The notes under the pieces were generated by a model, which did no database searches, was not told the origin of the DNA, and saw only the letters and a program-made list of their open reading frames with translations. The position numbers and the translations under genes are program-made. From the NCBI GenBank assembly GCA_964553255.1, contig CAZKJS010000004.1, positions 1-64,000 on the forward strand: 64,000 bases of DNA, read 5' to 3'. This DNA comes from JAQUCI01 sp964553255. GTDB lineage: Bacteria > Bacillota_I > Bacilli_A > Erysipelotrichales > Erysipelotrichaceae. Of this stretch, positions 24,411-33,043 are shown piece after piece (the stretch's first letter is position 1; every line of letters begins with the position of its first letter).

Positions 24411-25306
24411 ATCATCGTACTCTCATAGAATAACGGTAAAAACGTATATCCTTTAGCTTCTAATCCTGTAATTATTTCAGGTAATGCTAGTAGTGTATTA
24501 TAACTATAATCATGCATTAAAACACATATTATTTTTTTATCATATACAGAGTTAAGTACATTATCACGATAAACCTCATACGGCATAACAGGGCTTGATC
24601 CATCACCACAAGATATGTTCCAATCGATATAGCCATATCCAAGTTCTTTGATCTTATCTTTAAATGTTGAGGAAAAACGCTTCGTCATAGCGGATCCACC
24701 TGGAAAACGCATAACATTAGTCGTTATATTAAAGTTGGTCTTTGTGAAATCCTGATGTTTAAGCAGATCATTGATAAATTTAGTTTCACTTGAATATATT
24801 CCATTTTTACTTAGATCATGCGAATAAGTATGGTTTGCTAAAGTATGACCAGAGTCAATGATACGCCAGTAGGTACTTTCATATAACTCAAGCGATTTTC
24901 CTAAGGTGAAGAATGTCGCTAAAACATCATACTCATCTAACACATCCAAAAACTTTGTTGTTAATAAGTATGGACCATCATCAAAGGTTAAATAAGCGAT
25001 TTTAGCAGTTGTTTCTTTATTTATTATCATCTGCTCAAGTTTTTGAGTATCAATGAAATACTGAATTTTCACTTGATCTAAATCGGTCTGGATTTTCTCG
25101 TATCTTTCTTTCTCTGTAGTCAATGTTATCTTTTCATCATTCAATATGCCCAATGCTATATTTTGTTGATGCAAGATTTCACTATCTTGCTTAACTAAAT
25201 TAATTTTTTGCACCAAGAAAAAAAGCATAACGACTATCATCACTGCTAAGAAAACAACAACTAATTTTGAATTAAAGCTTTGATTTTTTCGTGTTGTCTT
25301 TGCCAT
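24401..25306 (-). CDS. membrane-anchored polysaccharide deacetylase
   Basis: 301 aa: membrane helix (about 14-33), coiled-coil stalk (about 35-85), and a NodB-type deacetylase domain with all motifs: TFDDG (motif 1), HTLANHTYSH (motif 2 metal His pair), RFPGGS (motif 3), LGYGYIDWN (motif 4) and ICVLMHD (motif 5 catalytic His). It probably deacetylates peptidoglycan or a surface polysaccharide outside the cell. The start lies 46 bases inside the upstream small coiled-coil gene, with GCAGGAG as an internal ribosome site. It is the intact paralogue of the broken copy at 16344-17258. Confidence 0.85.
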   Translation of the reverse strand: MAKTTRKNQSFNSKLVVVFLAVMIVVMLFFLVQKINLVKQDSEILHQQNIALGILNDEKITLTTEKERYEKIQTDLDQVKIQYFIDTQKLEQMIINKETTAKIAYLTFDDGPYLLTTKFLDVLDEYDVLATFFTLGKSLELYESTYWRIIDSGHTLANHTYSHDLSKNGIYSSETKFINDLLKHQDFTKTNFNITTNVMRFPGGSAMTKRFSSTFKDKIKELGYGYIDWNISCGDGSSPVMPYEVYRDNVLNSVYDKKIICVLMHDYSYNTLLALPEIITGLEAKGYTFLPLFYESTMIKK

Positions 25307-25530
25307 AGTGATAGCTCCTGCAATTTATCTTGATTTACTGTTTCAAGTTCTGATATTGTATGTGTTAATTCTTTATTTTCAGCTTCAAGTAGTGATATCT
25401 TTGCTTTATTATCATTTATTTGTTCTTTAATCTTGTTGTGATGTGATTCAAATGTAACTAATACTACTGTAAAAGCAAGACAAAAGAATATCATTAATAT
25501 CAGAGGTGTGTTGAGTTTTCTTTTTTTCAT
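25261..25530 (-). CDS. small membrane-anchored coiled-coil protein, copy 2
   Basis: 89 aa with one membrane helix (about 10-27) and a coiled coil (about 30-85). It matches the copy at 17204-17479 in length, topology and the NQDKLQELSLWQRQHE end, and both are preceded by AAGGTGATC. It overlaps the deacetylase gene by 46 bases in another frame. A role as partner or positioning subunit for the deacetylase is inferred from the duplicated arrangement only. Confidence 0.75.
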   Translation of the reverse strand: MKKRKLNTPLILMIFFCLAFTVVLVTFESHHNKIKEQINDNKAKISLLEAENKELTHTISELETVNQDKLQELSLWQRQHEKIKALIQN

Positions 25531-25591
25531 GTATCGATCACCTTACTATTAGTTTAATCATATACAGTTATTGATAAAACTGCAACTTTAA

Positions 25592-27523
25592 CTAATTAGA
25601 TGATTTGTTCTGTTTTAAAAACAATAATAAATCTCTAACATGCATAGGTTTGGCATAATAATAACCTTGTATATAGTCGGGTTCAAGTTCAATGACTTTC
25701 TGAAGATCAGCAATCGTTTCAACTCCCTCAACGACTATTTTCATACCAAGTTTTTTAAACATATTCAGCAAATCTGTAAATAAAATATCACTTCTTATTT
25801 CAGATATATTGATCTTTAAAAGACTACGATCAAGTTTTACGATATTAAAAGATAAATTCGCTACCTCTGATAGGTTCGCATATCCCTTACCAAAATCATC
25901 TAGTGCAAATGTAATACCATATTTTTTAAGTGTCGCCATTGCTTCATTGATAATATCATATGATATTGTAGCTGCAGTTTCTGTTACCTCAAATATTAAC
26001 ATAGATATATCAACCGTTTTATGATTGTCATATATTGCTTTAAATCTTTCTGTGAAACCTTGATTGATGAATTCAGCAGCTGATAAGTTGATTGAAATTT
26101 TATCAATATTATACTTCTCCTTGATATTATATTTACGAATAAAAGTGAGCGTTTCATTGATCACAAACTCATCCATTTTAATGATTAGACCACTTTTTTC
26201 TGCTATAGGAATAAACTCACCTGGTGAAATATTTCCAAGTTCCTTTCCGGTATACCTGATCAAGGCTTCAAGCGATCTAAAACACTTATCTTTCAAAGAA
26301 TAAATTGGTTGAAAATGAATTTCCAAATGACATTGGTTATCAAGCGCAAATCTTAGTGCATTTTCAATTTCATTTTGACGATTGACTCTATCTATCAAAG
26401 ACTGGTCTATTTTGCTAATAGTAAAACTATCTTGAATCAATATATTATTTTCATAAGCGATATCAATTAAATTAAATATATCTACACTTCTTTTAAAGGT
26501 CGAAGATTCATCAAAATAACGAATATTGACTTCGACCATTAACTCAAGATTATTGATATACCAACTCTTACTCAAACGCGAACATAGCTCTGTTAATATT
26601 CTTTCTTGATCTTTAGGATTGAGCGTGATAATCACAAATTGAGATCTTTGAAGTTTAAATACCCATGGGTTGTTTTTAATACTTTGGATATATTTACTAA
26701 TCTCAAACATTAGTTCATTACCAATCAATGCACCAAACAGGTTGTTTACTTTTCTCATACCGTCAATATTTACAACAATAAGCTGAAAATTAGTATTATC
26801 ACTTAACTTTTCATAAATAAATAAGTGCATCGCCTCAGTATTAAAAGCTTTCGTAAAACTATCGAGCATTTCACTGGGGTTTTGCATCGAGAAATAGACA
26901 ACATAGATAAACAGTGATACAGCTACACCTGTCAATAAATACTCTGGGAACAAATACTGTAAAGCCATCGTTAGTATAACAATCCAAATAAAACTCATGA
27001 ATACGCGATATTGACGCTTGATGATCTGTTTACGATATCTAAAAAGAAAGATAAAGGCTATAATAATGTAAATGATTGCACCATAGTATAAATAATAAAA
27101 ACCACTATTATGAACATAGCCAATAGTGGTATCAATATAGAAAATTGCTTTATGGACAAAGTTGGTCATTACAAACATTTCAAATAATGCCCAAGGAACA
27201 ATGATCAAAAGCATTAACTTTGTTGTAATACGATAATCTTTTATGATAACGATAACATACAAAACCAATAATAACGGTAACAATAACTGTAACATATAGA
27301 AAACAGTGTTTATCGAATATGTAAGCCAATAGGGATACGATAAAGCAAAATCTATCATTAATGAACTAATAATATCAAGAAATAGATCAACAGCCGCAAT
27401 TATCAGCACTGCTGAAAACAAACGATTCTGTTTACTTGAAAACCGTTTTTCACTAAAGAAGCGATAACAAACTGCTAGCTGAATTATCAATGCACAAAGC
27501 GCAAATTCCATTTTATAACTCAT
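25592..27523 (-). CDS. membrane EAL phosphodiesterase with a degenerate GGDEF domain
   Basis: 643 aa. About seven membrane helices fill residues 1-220. A GGDEF-like domain follows (about 230-365), but the signature site reads KLQRSQFVII instead of GGDEF, so it is not a cyclase. The EAL domain (about 385-635) keeps the catalytic residues: SLEALIRY, SINLSAAEF, FEVTE, ALDDFG, IVKLD, VVEGVE and QGYYYAKP. It should hydrolyse c-di-GMP. With the neighbouring GGDEF-HD-GYP gene it forms a local c-di-GMP cluster, next to the deacetylase pair. GGAGAC precedes the start. Confidence 0.85.
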   Translation of the reverse strand: MSYKMEFALCALIIQLAVCYRFFSEKRFSSKQNRLFSAVLIIAAVDLFLDIISSLMIDFALSYPYWLTYSINTVFYMLQLLLPLLLVLYVIVIIKDYRITTKLMLLIIVPWALFEMFVMTNFVHKAIFYIDTTIGYVHNSGFYYLYYGAIIYIIIAFIFLFRYRKQIIKRQYRVFMSFIWIVILTMALQYLFPEYLLTGVAVSLFIYVVYFSMQNPSEMLDSFTKAFNTEAMHLFIYEKLSDNTNFQLIVVNIDGMRKVNNLFGALIGNELMFEISKYIQSIKNNPWVFKLQRSQFVIITLNPKDQERILTELCSRLSKSWYINNLELMVEVNIRYFDESSTFKRSVDIFNLIDIAYENNILIQDSFTISKIDQSLIDRVNRQNEIENALRFALDNQCHLEIHFQPIYSLKDKCFRSLEALIRYTGKELGNISPGEFIPIAEKSGLIIKMDEFVINETLTFIRKYNIKEKYNIDKISINLSAAEFINQGFTERFKAIYDNHKTVDISMLIFEVTETAATISYDIINEAMATLKKYGITFALDDFGKGYANLSEVANLSFNIVKLDRSLLKINISEIRSDILFTDLLNMFKKLGMKIVVEGVETIADLQKVIELEPDYIQGYYYAKPMHVRDLLLFLKQNKSSN

Positions 27524-27656
27524 ATTGTCTCCAACTAAACTCTATTATTTACCTTAACATATTCGTGAATTCACGACAATATTTTATTAGCAATATTAAT
27601 AAAAAAGAACTATAAATGCTCTTATAACGCTTATTCTTGATAAGTTTTTTACTAAA

Positions 27657-27732
27657 TGGCGTGCCCGACAGGAATCGAACCTGCAACCTTTTGAATCGGA
27701 ATCAAATACGCTATCCGTTGCGCCACGGGCAC
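27657..27732 (-). tRNA. tRNA-Arg (anticodon CCG)
   Basis: 76 bases on the minus strand, acceptor stem GTGCCCG pairing with CGGGCAC, T-arm GGTTCGATTCC, anticodon loop TTCCGAT with CCG at 27699-27697, G discriminator and an encoded CCA. Reads the rare CGG codon. Confidence 0.93.
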
Positions 27733-27781
27733 GTGCATGCTTATTTTACCTTAACCCCATATATACTTCAAGTCATTAATG

Positions 27782-27807
27782 AAAAAGGGATACCTTAACG
27801 GTATCCC
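27782..27807 (-). terminator. terminator of gapA
   Basis: GGGATACC and GGTATCCC with a 5-base loop, followed on the minus strand by TTTTTC. Confidence 0.85.
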
Positions 27808-27826
27808 CTCTGATTTAATACTTGAT

Positions 27827-28840
27827 TTACTTAAAGTTTTCTACTAAGTATCTGATTGTACGTACCATTTGGCAAGTATAACCATATTCATTGTCATACC
27901 AAGAAACTACTTGTACTTGATATGTATCATCATCAAGTTTGGCTACCATTGTTTGCGTTGCATCAAACAATGAACCTACTGTTGTACCAATGATATCACT
28001 TGATACTAATTCTTCTTCAGTATAACCAAATGACTCATCCGCAACAGCTTTCATTGCAGCGTTAATTGATTTCTTGCTAATGTCTTTACCCTTAACAACA
28101 GCGACTAAGATCGTAGCTGAACCAGTAATAGTAGGAACACGTTGAGCTGAACCAATCAATTTACCATTTAATTCAGGAATGACCAAACCGATAGCTTTAG
28201 CAGCACCAGTTGAATTAGGAACGATGTTTGCAGCAGCAGCACGAGCACGACGCAAGTCACCCTTACGATGTGGTCCATCTTGGGTATTTTGATCACCAGT
28301 ATAAGCATGAATAGTTGTCATGATACCTGATTGAATAGGTGCAAAATCATTTAGTGCCTTAGCCATAGGGGCTAAGCAGTTGGTAGTACAACTTGCGGCT
28401 GAGATAATTGTATCATCCGCTTTAAGAATTTTATGGTTTACATTAAAGACAACTGTTGGTAGATCATCACCAGCTGGAGCTGAGATAACTACTTTCTTAG
28501 CACCGGCATTGATATGAGCCTGTGATTTATCTTTTGATGTATAGAAACCTGTACATTCTAAAACAACATCAACACCTAAACTACCCCAAGGCAATTTACT
28601 TGCATCAGCTTCTTTATAAATCTTGATCTCTTTTCCATCAACTACGATCGAATCTTCTTTCGCAACAACATCATGACCAAATCTTCCTTGAGCTGAGTCA
28701 TATTTTAATAAATGCGCAAGCATATCCGGAGCTGTTAAGTCATTAATTGCAACAACTTCATAACCATCAGCAACAAACATTTGTCTGAATGCTAAACGGC
28801 CGATACGTCCAAATCCATTAATAGCAACTTTTACTGTCAT
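27827..28840 (-). CDS. gapA: glyceraldehyde-3-phosphate dehydrogenase
   Basis: 337 aa, the normal length. NAD-binding INGFGRIGRLAFRQ at the N-terminus, catalytic Cys151 in SAASCTTNCLAP, and the catalytic His region TTIHAYTGDQNT. Oxidises glyceraldehyde 3-phosphate in glycolysis. AGGAGGAC precedes the ATG and a consensus promoter lies close upstream. It is a single-gene unit with its own terminator, not part of a gapR-pgk-tpi cluster here. Confidence 0.96.
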   Translation of the reverse strand: MTVKVAINGFGRIGRLAFRQMFVADGYEVVAINDLTAPDMLAHLLKYDSAQGRFGHDVVAKEDSIVVDGKEIKIYKEADASKLPWGSLGVDVVLECTGFYTSKDKSQAHINAGAKKVVISAPAGDDLPTVVFNVNHKILKADDTIISAASCTTNCLAPMAKALNDFAPIQSGIMTTIHAYTGDQNTQDGPHRKGDLRRARAAAANIVPNSTGAAKAIGLVIPELNGKLIGSAQRVPTITGSATILVAVVKGKDISKKSINAAMKAVADESFGYTEEELVSSDIIGTTVGSLFDATQTMVAKLDDDTYQVQVVSWYDNEYGYTCQMVRTIRYLVENFK

Positions 28841-28866
28841 AAAAAAGTCCTCCTCTTGACTATTTC

Positions 28867-28895
28867 ATTATAGCGACACTAACTAAAAAAGTCAA
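28867..28895 (-). promoter_or_regulatory. promoter of gapA
   Basis: Minus strand: TTGACT (28890-28895), 17-base spacer, TATAAT (28867-28872). The -35 lies in the arm of the upstream operon's terminator hairpin. Confidence 0.8.
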
Positions 28896-28924
28896 TTGTG
28901 AATAATTTAACACAGTTGACTTTT
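28885..28924 (-). terminator. terminator of the yvcK-whiA operon, overlapping the gapA -35
   Basis: Minus strand: AAAAGTCAACTGTG, 10-base loop, CACAATTGACTTTT with one mismatch, then TTTTTT. It lies 23 bases after the stop of the acetyltransferase gene. Confidence 0.65.
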
Positions 28925-28946
28925 AGCTTTATTTTATAAGCTTTTT

Positions 28947-29852
28947 TTAATAGTCTTCATTTATGAATAATGGTTTTTGTGCTTGATCAAAGACATCATC
29001 GATCATAGTTATCTTAGTGTTAAAAAGACGTTCAAACAGCGGTTTATCATTTAATCTGACACTGATATTTTCCATGATCTCATACTGCGCAGAAGGAATG
29101 ATACGATTAACATTTATGCCATTTGGTAAAGTAAAATCTACTAGTGGCGATAAATGTAAAACGTGATTAAGAAGCTTGATAAAAGCTACTGAGTTAAGAT
29201 AGATCAACTCTTTAACTACAATCTTATTACTTAAACGCTCATAAATCATATAACCAGTAATCTTACCATCATCATCCTGATAAGCTACTAATTTATACTC
29301 CAAGACATTAATAAGTTGTTTCTTAGTTGTATAGTAATCTTTATCCCGATGATAATAACCATCGAAGTAACTTGTGAATTGTTGATAGAGTTGTTTTAGT
29401 TGCTGAACATTAACCTCGTTTGTTATACCAATATCAGAATATATAGGTATGTGTTCTCGTGTAAACGAGTAATGGCGTTGACGATAGATTGGCTTAAAAC
29501 CATAGTTAATATAGTTTCCAATATCCTTGGTAAATATCATGGTTAATAGATCGTTATAACTCATCTCTTCCATCACTTCATCTAACATGATACGTCCTAA
29601 GCCATCAGTCTTTGCATCGTTACTGATGTAAAGATTACTTAAGAAACTGACGTTAATCTTCTTGTCTGCTATCATTACTGGATGGCGATTAACAGTTACT
29701 GTAGCTAAGATCTGTTGTTCATTTTTTATCACATAGGTATTAAAAGGTTTAAACACGTGTTCAAAAAAGAAGGAAACATACTTTGGTTCATAAAAACCAC
29801 TATATATCCTAGTTAATTGTTCAATGTCACTTGTTTGTGCCTTTTTGATCAT
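28947..29852 (-). CDS. GNAT acetyltransferase, Eis-like
   Basis: 301 aa. The N-terminal half is a GNAT domain (IYISN-type strand then TDGLGRIMLDEVMEEM at the acetyl-CoA-binding turn, about 75-95). The C-terminal half has a second GNAT-like region and a terminal segment reminiscent of Eis/SCP2-like proteins. Substrate unknown. It begins 1 base after the stop of the DUF2156 gene, so the pair is co-translated; both may modify lipids or surface molecules. Confidence 0.7.
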   Translation of the reverse strand: MIKKAQTSDIEQLTRIYSGFYEPKYVSFFFEHVFKPFNTYVIKNEQQILATVTVNRHPVMIADKKINVSFLSNLYISNDAKTDGLGRIMLDEVMEEMSYNDLLTMIFTKDIGNYINYGFKPIYRQRHYSFTREHIPIYSDIGITNEVNVQQLKQLYQQFTSYFDGYYHRDKDYYTTKKQLINVLEYKLVAYQDDDGKITGYMIYERLSNKIVVKELIYLNSVAFIKLLNHVLHLSPLVDFTLPNGINVNRIIPSAQYEIMENISVRLNDKPLFERLFNTKITMIDDVFDQAQKPLFINEDY

Positions 29853-29853
29853 A

Positions 29854-30744
29854 TTAAGATCCTTTCGTGATAAATTTCTTAATCATAAAAGTTGGATTAT
29901 ATGCCATCTTTGCTTGGCGTAAATTAGCCTTACCCATGTCATCTTCACGATTCAAATATTTTTTATCAAGCATATTTACGTTGAGATACTCTTTTAAGAT
30001 TGCTTGATAAAGTCCTCTTATTTCTTCATCAGCTTTTTCGACATTGATTTGTCCCATATTTGCTGATAATTCACTTCCAATTATAAACGCTCGTACACAA
30101 CCATCAATTTTTATCAAACCGCCACTGATATTAAATTTATCCCAATGATCAAAGATTCTTTCAATGCCAACGTTTTCATTGATCAAAAATTCATCACACT
30201 CATTATCACGCCAATCATCAAGAAAATCACGACACTCTTCTATATTGGTTTGGTTAAGAGACTCATATGTGAATCGTCCTTCATATGTCTTAAAGAAGTA
30301 ATTCAAATTATTACGTTTCTTTTGTAGTTTCTTGCCACTAAATGTTCTTAACTTTTCTGTTGGATAAATGTAATCATTAATATCCGTATACTCAACAAAT
30401 GGTAAATCCTTACCACACGCTTTTAAATAATCTACTTCATTTTGAGTAAAGCAATTTAGGACAACCGGTTTTTCTAACTTTGCAAATATAGCTTCAATTC
30501 TATCAATCGCTTTTATAAAATGCGCTTTAGAACATAAGGGCATGTAAGCAAAAGTAATATCTTTAAAAATACAGATAATGATCATCATATCATCATCATG
30601 CCATTGATATAGTTTAAAGAGATCAAGCCATATCATCATATTAACGACATTATGGTTGCTCTCTTCATAGTTTGCCAATTTTAAATAATGTTCAATTAAG
30701 CTTATATCATCAATCGTTACCGGCTTTAGACAGTCAGTTTCCAT
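29854..30744 (-). CDS. DUF2156 protein (lysyl-phosphatidylglycerol synthase C-terminal-like)
   Basis: 296 aa, soluble. The family signature is clear at the end: YLNREDDMGKANLRQAKMAYNP and the preceding GLYQAILKEYL, as in the acyltransferase-fold domain of MprF/LPG synthase. The membrane flippase part of MprF is absent, so it is a stand-alone domain. It may transfer an aminoacyl group from tRNA, but DUF2156 proteins are little studied. It starts 2 bases after the small membrane-protein gene and precedes the GNAT gene by 1 base. Confidence 0.8.
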   Translation of the reverse strand: METDCLKPVTIDDISLIEHYLKLANYEESNHNVVNMMIWLDLFKLYQWHDDDMMIIICIFKDITFAYMPLCSKAHFIKAIDRIEAIFAKLEKPVVLNCFTQNEVDYLKACGKDLPFVEYTDINDYIYPTEKLRTFSGKKLQKKRNNLNYFFKTYEGRFTYESLNQTNIEECRDFLDDWRDNECDEFLINENVGIERIFDHWDKFNISGGLIKIDGCVRAFIIGSELSANMGQINVEKADEEIRGLYQAILKEYLNVNMLDKKYLNREDDMGKANLRQAKMAYNPTFMIKKFITKGS

Positions 30745-30746
30745 AT

Positions 30747-31010
30747 TTATTTATCGGCTTCCCTTTCTGTGTATTCAACATCGATCACATCGTTATTGGT
30801 ACTTTGTTGATAACTACGATTGATCCAATCTTCGTTTACTTGTTTTTGTTGTTCAGTTCTTTGATAGTCTTCAGCTGCTTTTTTAGCCGTCAACATCGTG
30901 AAAAGATAACGTCCTAACATATAAACGCCGAAGAAAACAATCAACGGCCAAGCCGCTTGTAGTACCACTAGAACAATTAAGAATATTAATAATCCTGAAA
31001 ATCCACGCAT
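30747..31010 (-). CDS. small membrane protein, 87 aa
   Basis: One or two membrane helices near the N-terminus (GLLIFLIVLVVLQAAWPLIV and the following GVYMLGRYLF), then a charged, Gln/Glu-rich cytoplasmic tail. ATG 31010 is chosen over 31028 because AGAGGTGATA precedes it. I do not recognise the family. It sits between whiA (52 bases) and the DUF2156 gene (2 bases). Confidence 0.7.
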   Translation of the reverse strand: MRGFSGLLIFLIVLVVLQAAWPLIVFFGVYMLGRYLFTMLTAKKAAEDYQRTEQQKQVNEDWINRSYQQSTNNDVIDVEYTEREADK

Positions 31011-31062
31011 TTTTATCACCTCTAACATTATAACTTTATTATTTAGAATTTGCGATGCTAAT

Positions 31063-31998
31063 TTATTTGCTCAACTTTCTTGCTAATTCTGATATTTTTG
31101 CCAAGCGATGTTTCATCCCTGACTTGCTTATCATATTATGCGTTCTTTTAGCGTATTCATCGCACAATTCATTTAAACTTGCTTCTGGCATATCCTTACG
31201 TAAGGATATCACTTCTTGTAGTCTATGATCTAAGTATTGCACTTTTTGATTGTTCTCTAATATCTTTATATCATCTAACTGTTTTTGTCCTGCTTCAAGT
31301 GATCTTACTTCATTTGCTAATTCACAGTTATCTAATCTAGTTAAACTGTTACGAAAATCACGTTGAATCCTTAAATCTTCAAATGCCATTACCGAATTAT
31401 GAGCGCCAGTACAACGCATAAAATCAGATATTTTTTCACTAGCTTTTAAATAAACGACATGTTGATTTCTTCTTTGAATATACTTTGCTGGTAAATCAAA
31501 ACGTTTCATTAATTTTTGAATGAATATAGCATGTTTTTCTGCAAGTGTAGCAATTTCAAGATGATAGTTACTATTTGTAGGCGAGTTTACACTACCACTT
31601 GCCATAAATGCTCCTGCCAAATATGCTCTAGCACAACATTCTTTCTTAACGATCAAGTGACCTGGATGATCTTTAAATTTACCATCTTGTAACAAATCAA
31701 TATCAGAAAGAATAGTTTGGCTTAGATCATCGATCTTGATCACATAAATGTTGTTTTTCTTTAACTTCATTTTTTTGATCACTGATAGTTCCATCTCAGC
31801 CTTATAACGATCCTTAATCAGCACCCATATTCTTTTGGCTGTTGTAGCATTTTCCGTTTTAATCGTTAAATGCATACCTCTATTATTAATAACAATCGTA
31901 GAACATAACTGGATTAAAGCTGCTAATTGAGCATTTGCACAACAAGGTTTTAAGATGTTTTGTCCAATCTCACTTTTTACTTCCGTTGTAAATGACAT
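31063..31998 (-). CDS. whiA: DNA-binding protein WhiA
   Basis: 311 aa: LAGLIDADG-like N-terminal part (CARAYLAGAFMASGSVNSP, about 122-140) and a C-terminal helix-turn-helix (DMPEASLNELCDEYAKRTHN, SKSGMKHRLAKI). WhiA influences cell division and nucleoid matters in Gram-positives. Its start overlaps the yvcK stop by one base, the standard yvcK-whiA pairing. Confidence 0.95.
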   Translation of the reverse strand: MSFTTEVKSEIGQNILKPCCANAQLAALIQLCSTIVINNRGMHLTIKTENATTAKRIWVLIKDRYKAEMELSVIKKMKLKKNNIYVIKIDDLSQTILSDIDLLQDGKFKDHPGHLIVKKECCARAYLAGAFMASGSVNSPTNSNYHLEIATLAEKHAIFIQKLMKRFDLPAKYIQRRNQHVVYLKASEKISDFMRCTGAHNSVMAFEDLRIQRDFRNSLTRLDNCELANEVRSLEAGQKQLDDIKILENNQKVQYLDHRLQEVISLRKDMPEASLNELCDEYAKRTHNMISKSGMKHRLAKISELARKLSK

Positions 31999-32948
31999 TA
32001 TTTACTACCATATCTTGATAAAACATCAATAAATACATCTCTGATTCGTTGTGAATCATGTCTTATCAATTCATTTTTAAATGATAACATTTCATATTCT
32101 TCAACAAGATAACGATGTTGTTTATGTCTAATTAAAACAGGAAAAGCTTGTTGTAAGATGTATCGTTCTAAGTTATGTACTGGAAGTTCATCATTAGCGT
32201 AGATTACTAAATCAATCTCATCTTGCAAGTGTTTCTCAATTGCCATAACATGATCTTCCATATAGTAGTTATCAGTTTCACCATGTTGTGTCATCGCATT
32301 ACATAGATATATCTTAGTAGCTTTACATGCCTTTAAAGCGTCCCGTAGTTCGTTTATAGCGATATTTGGCAGAATGCTTGTATATAAGCTACCAATACCA
32401 AATATGATGATATCAGCCTCTGTTATAGCTCTAAGAGCCTCTTTAGTAGCTTTAACTTCATCTTGATAAAAGACTTCACTTATTTGGTTAGAATGTTTTG
32501 GAATGTTAGACTCACCCTTAACCAAAGTGCCGTCACACAAACGAGCATACAAAGTGATAATTTGATCGGAAGCCGGAATGATCTCACCTTTAATTTTTAA
32601 TACTTTACTTAAATCAGCAATTGCTTGCATAAAGCTACCAGATGATTGTGTTAAAGCTGTTAACATTAAGTTTCCTAAATTATGACCAGCCATTTCATTA
32701 TCTATATCACCCTCAAAACGATAATCCATAAGTTGAGTCAATAACGGTTCACTTTCACTAAGAGCTATCAGAACATTTCGAATATCACCCATTGCTGGCA
32801 TTTGAAAAAAGCGACGTAAACGCCCAGTGCTACCACCATCATCAGCAACCGTCACTATTGTCGATAGTTGAATATCCTCAATTTGTTTTAATCCTCTTAA
32901 AATAACCGCCTGACCAGTTCCACCACCAATAACTACTACTTTTTTCAT
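31998..32948 (-). CDS. yvcK: YvcK family protein (gluconeogenesis factor, CofD-like fold)
   Basis: 316 aa. Signatures: VVVIGGGTGQAVILRGLKQ at the start, TVADDGGSTGRLRR, MGDIRNVLIALS, AGHNLGNLMLTA. YvcK is needed for growth on gluconeogenic carbon and for cell shape and binds UDP-sugars in Bacillus. In most Bacillota rapZ lies just upstream of yvcK; here trxB with its terminator does, so rapZ is missing from this spot. Confidence 0.95.
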   Translation of the reverse strand: MKKVVVIGGGTGQAVILRGLKQIEDIQLSTIVTVADDGGSTGRLRRFFQMPAMGDIRNVLIALSESEPLLTQLMDYRFEGDIDNEMAGHNLGNLMLTALTQSSGSFMQAIADLSKVLKIKGEIIPASDQIITLYARLCDGTLVKGESNIPKHSNQISEVFYQDEVKATKEALRAITEADIIIFGIGSLYTSILPNIAINELRDALKACKATKIYLCNAMTQHGETDNYYMEDHVMAIEKHLQDEIDLVIYANDELPVHNLERYILQQAFPVLIRHKQHRYLVEEYEMLSFKNELIRHDSQRIRDVFIDVLSRYGSK

Positions 32949-33007
32949 ATTCTCAACTCCATTTATAATTTTACCACGCTACCGGGTGTTTCACAATTAC
33001 TATAATC

Positions 33008-33039
33008 AAAAAAGACCCCAATCCTATACGGATCAGGGT
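33008..33039 (-). terminator. terminator of trxB
   Basis: Minus strand ACCCTGATCC, loop GTATA, GGATTGGGGT (two G-T pairs), then CTTTTTTG. It separates trxB from yvcK. Confidence 0.8.
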
Positions 33040-33043
33040 TTTA

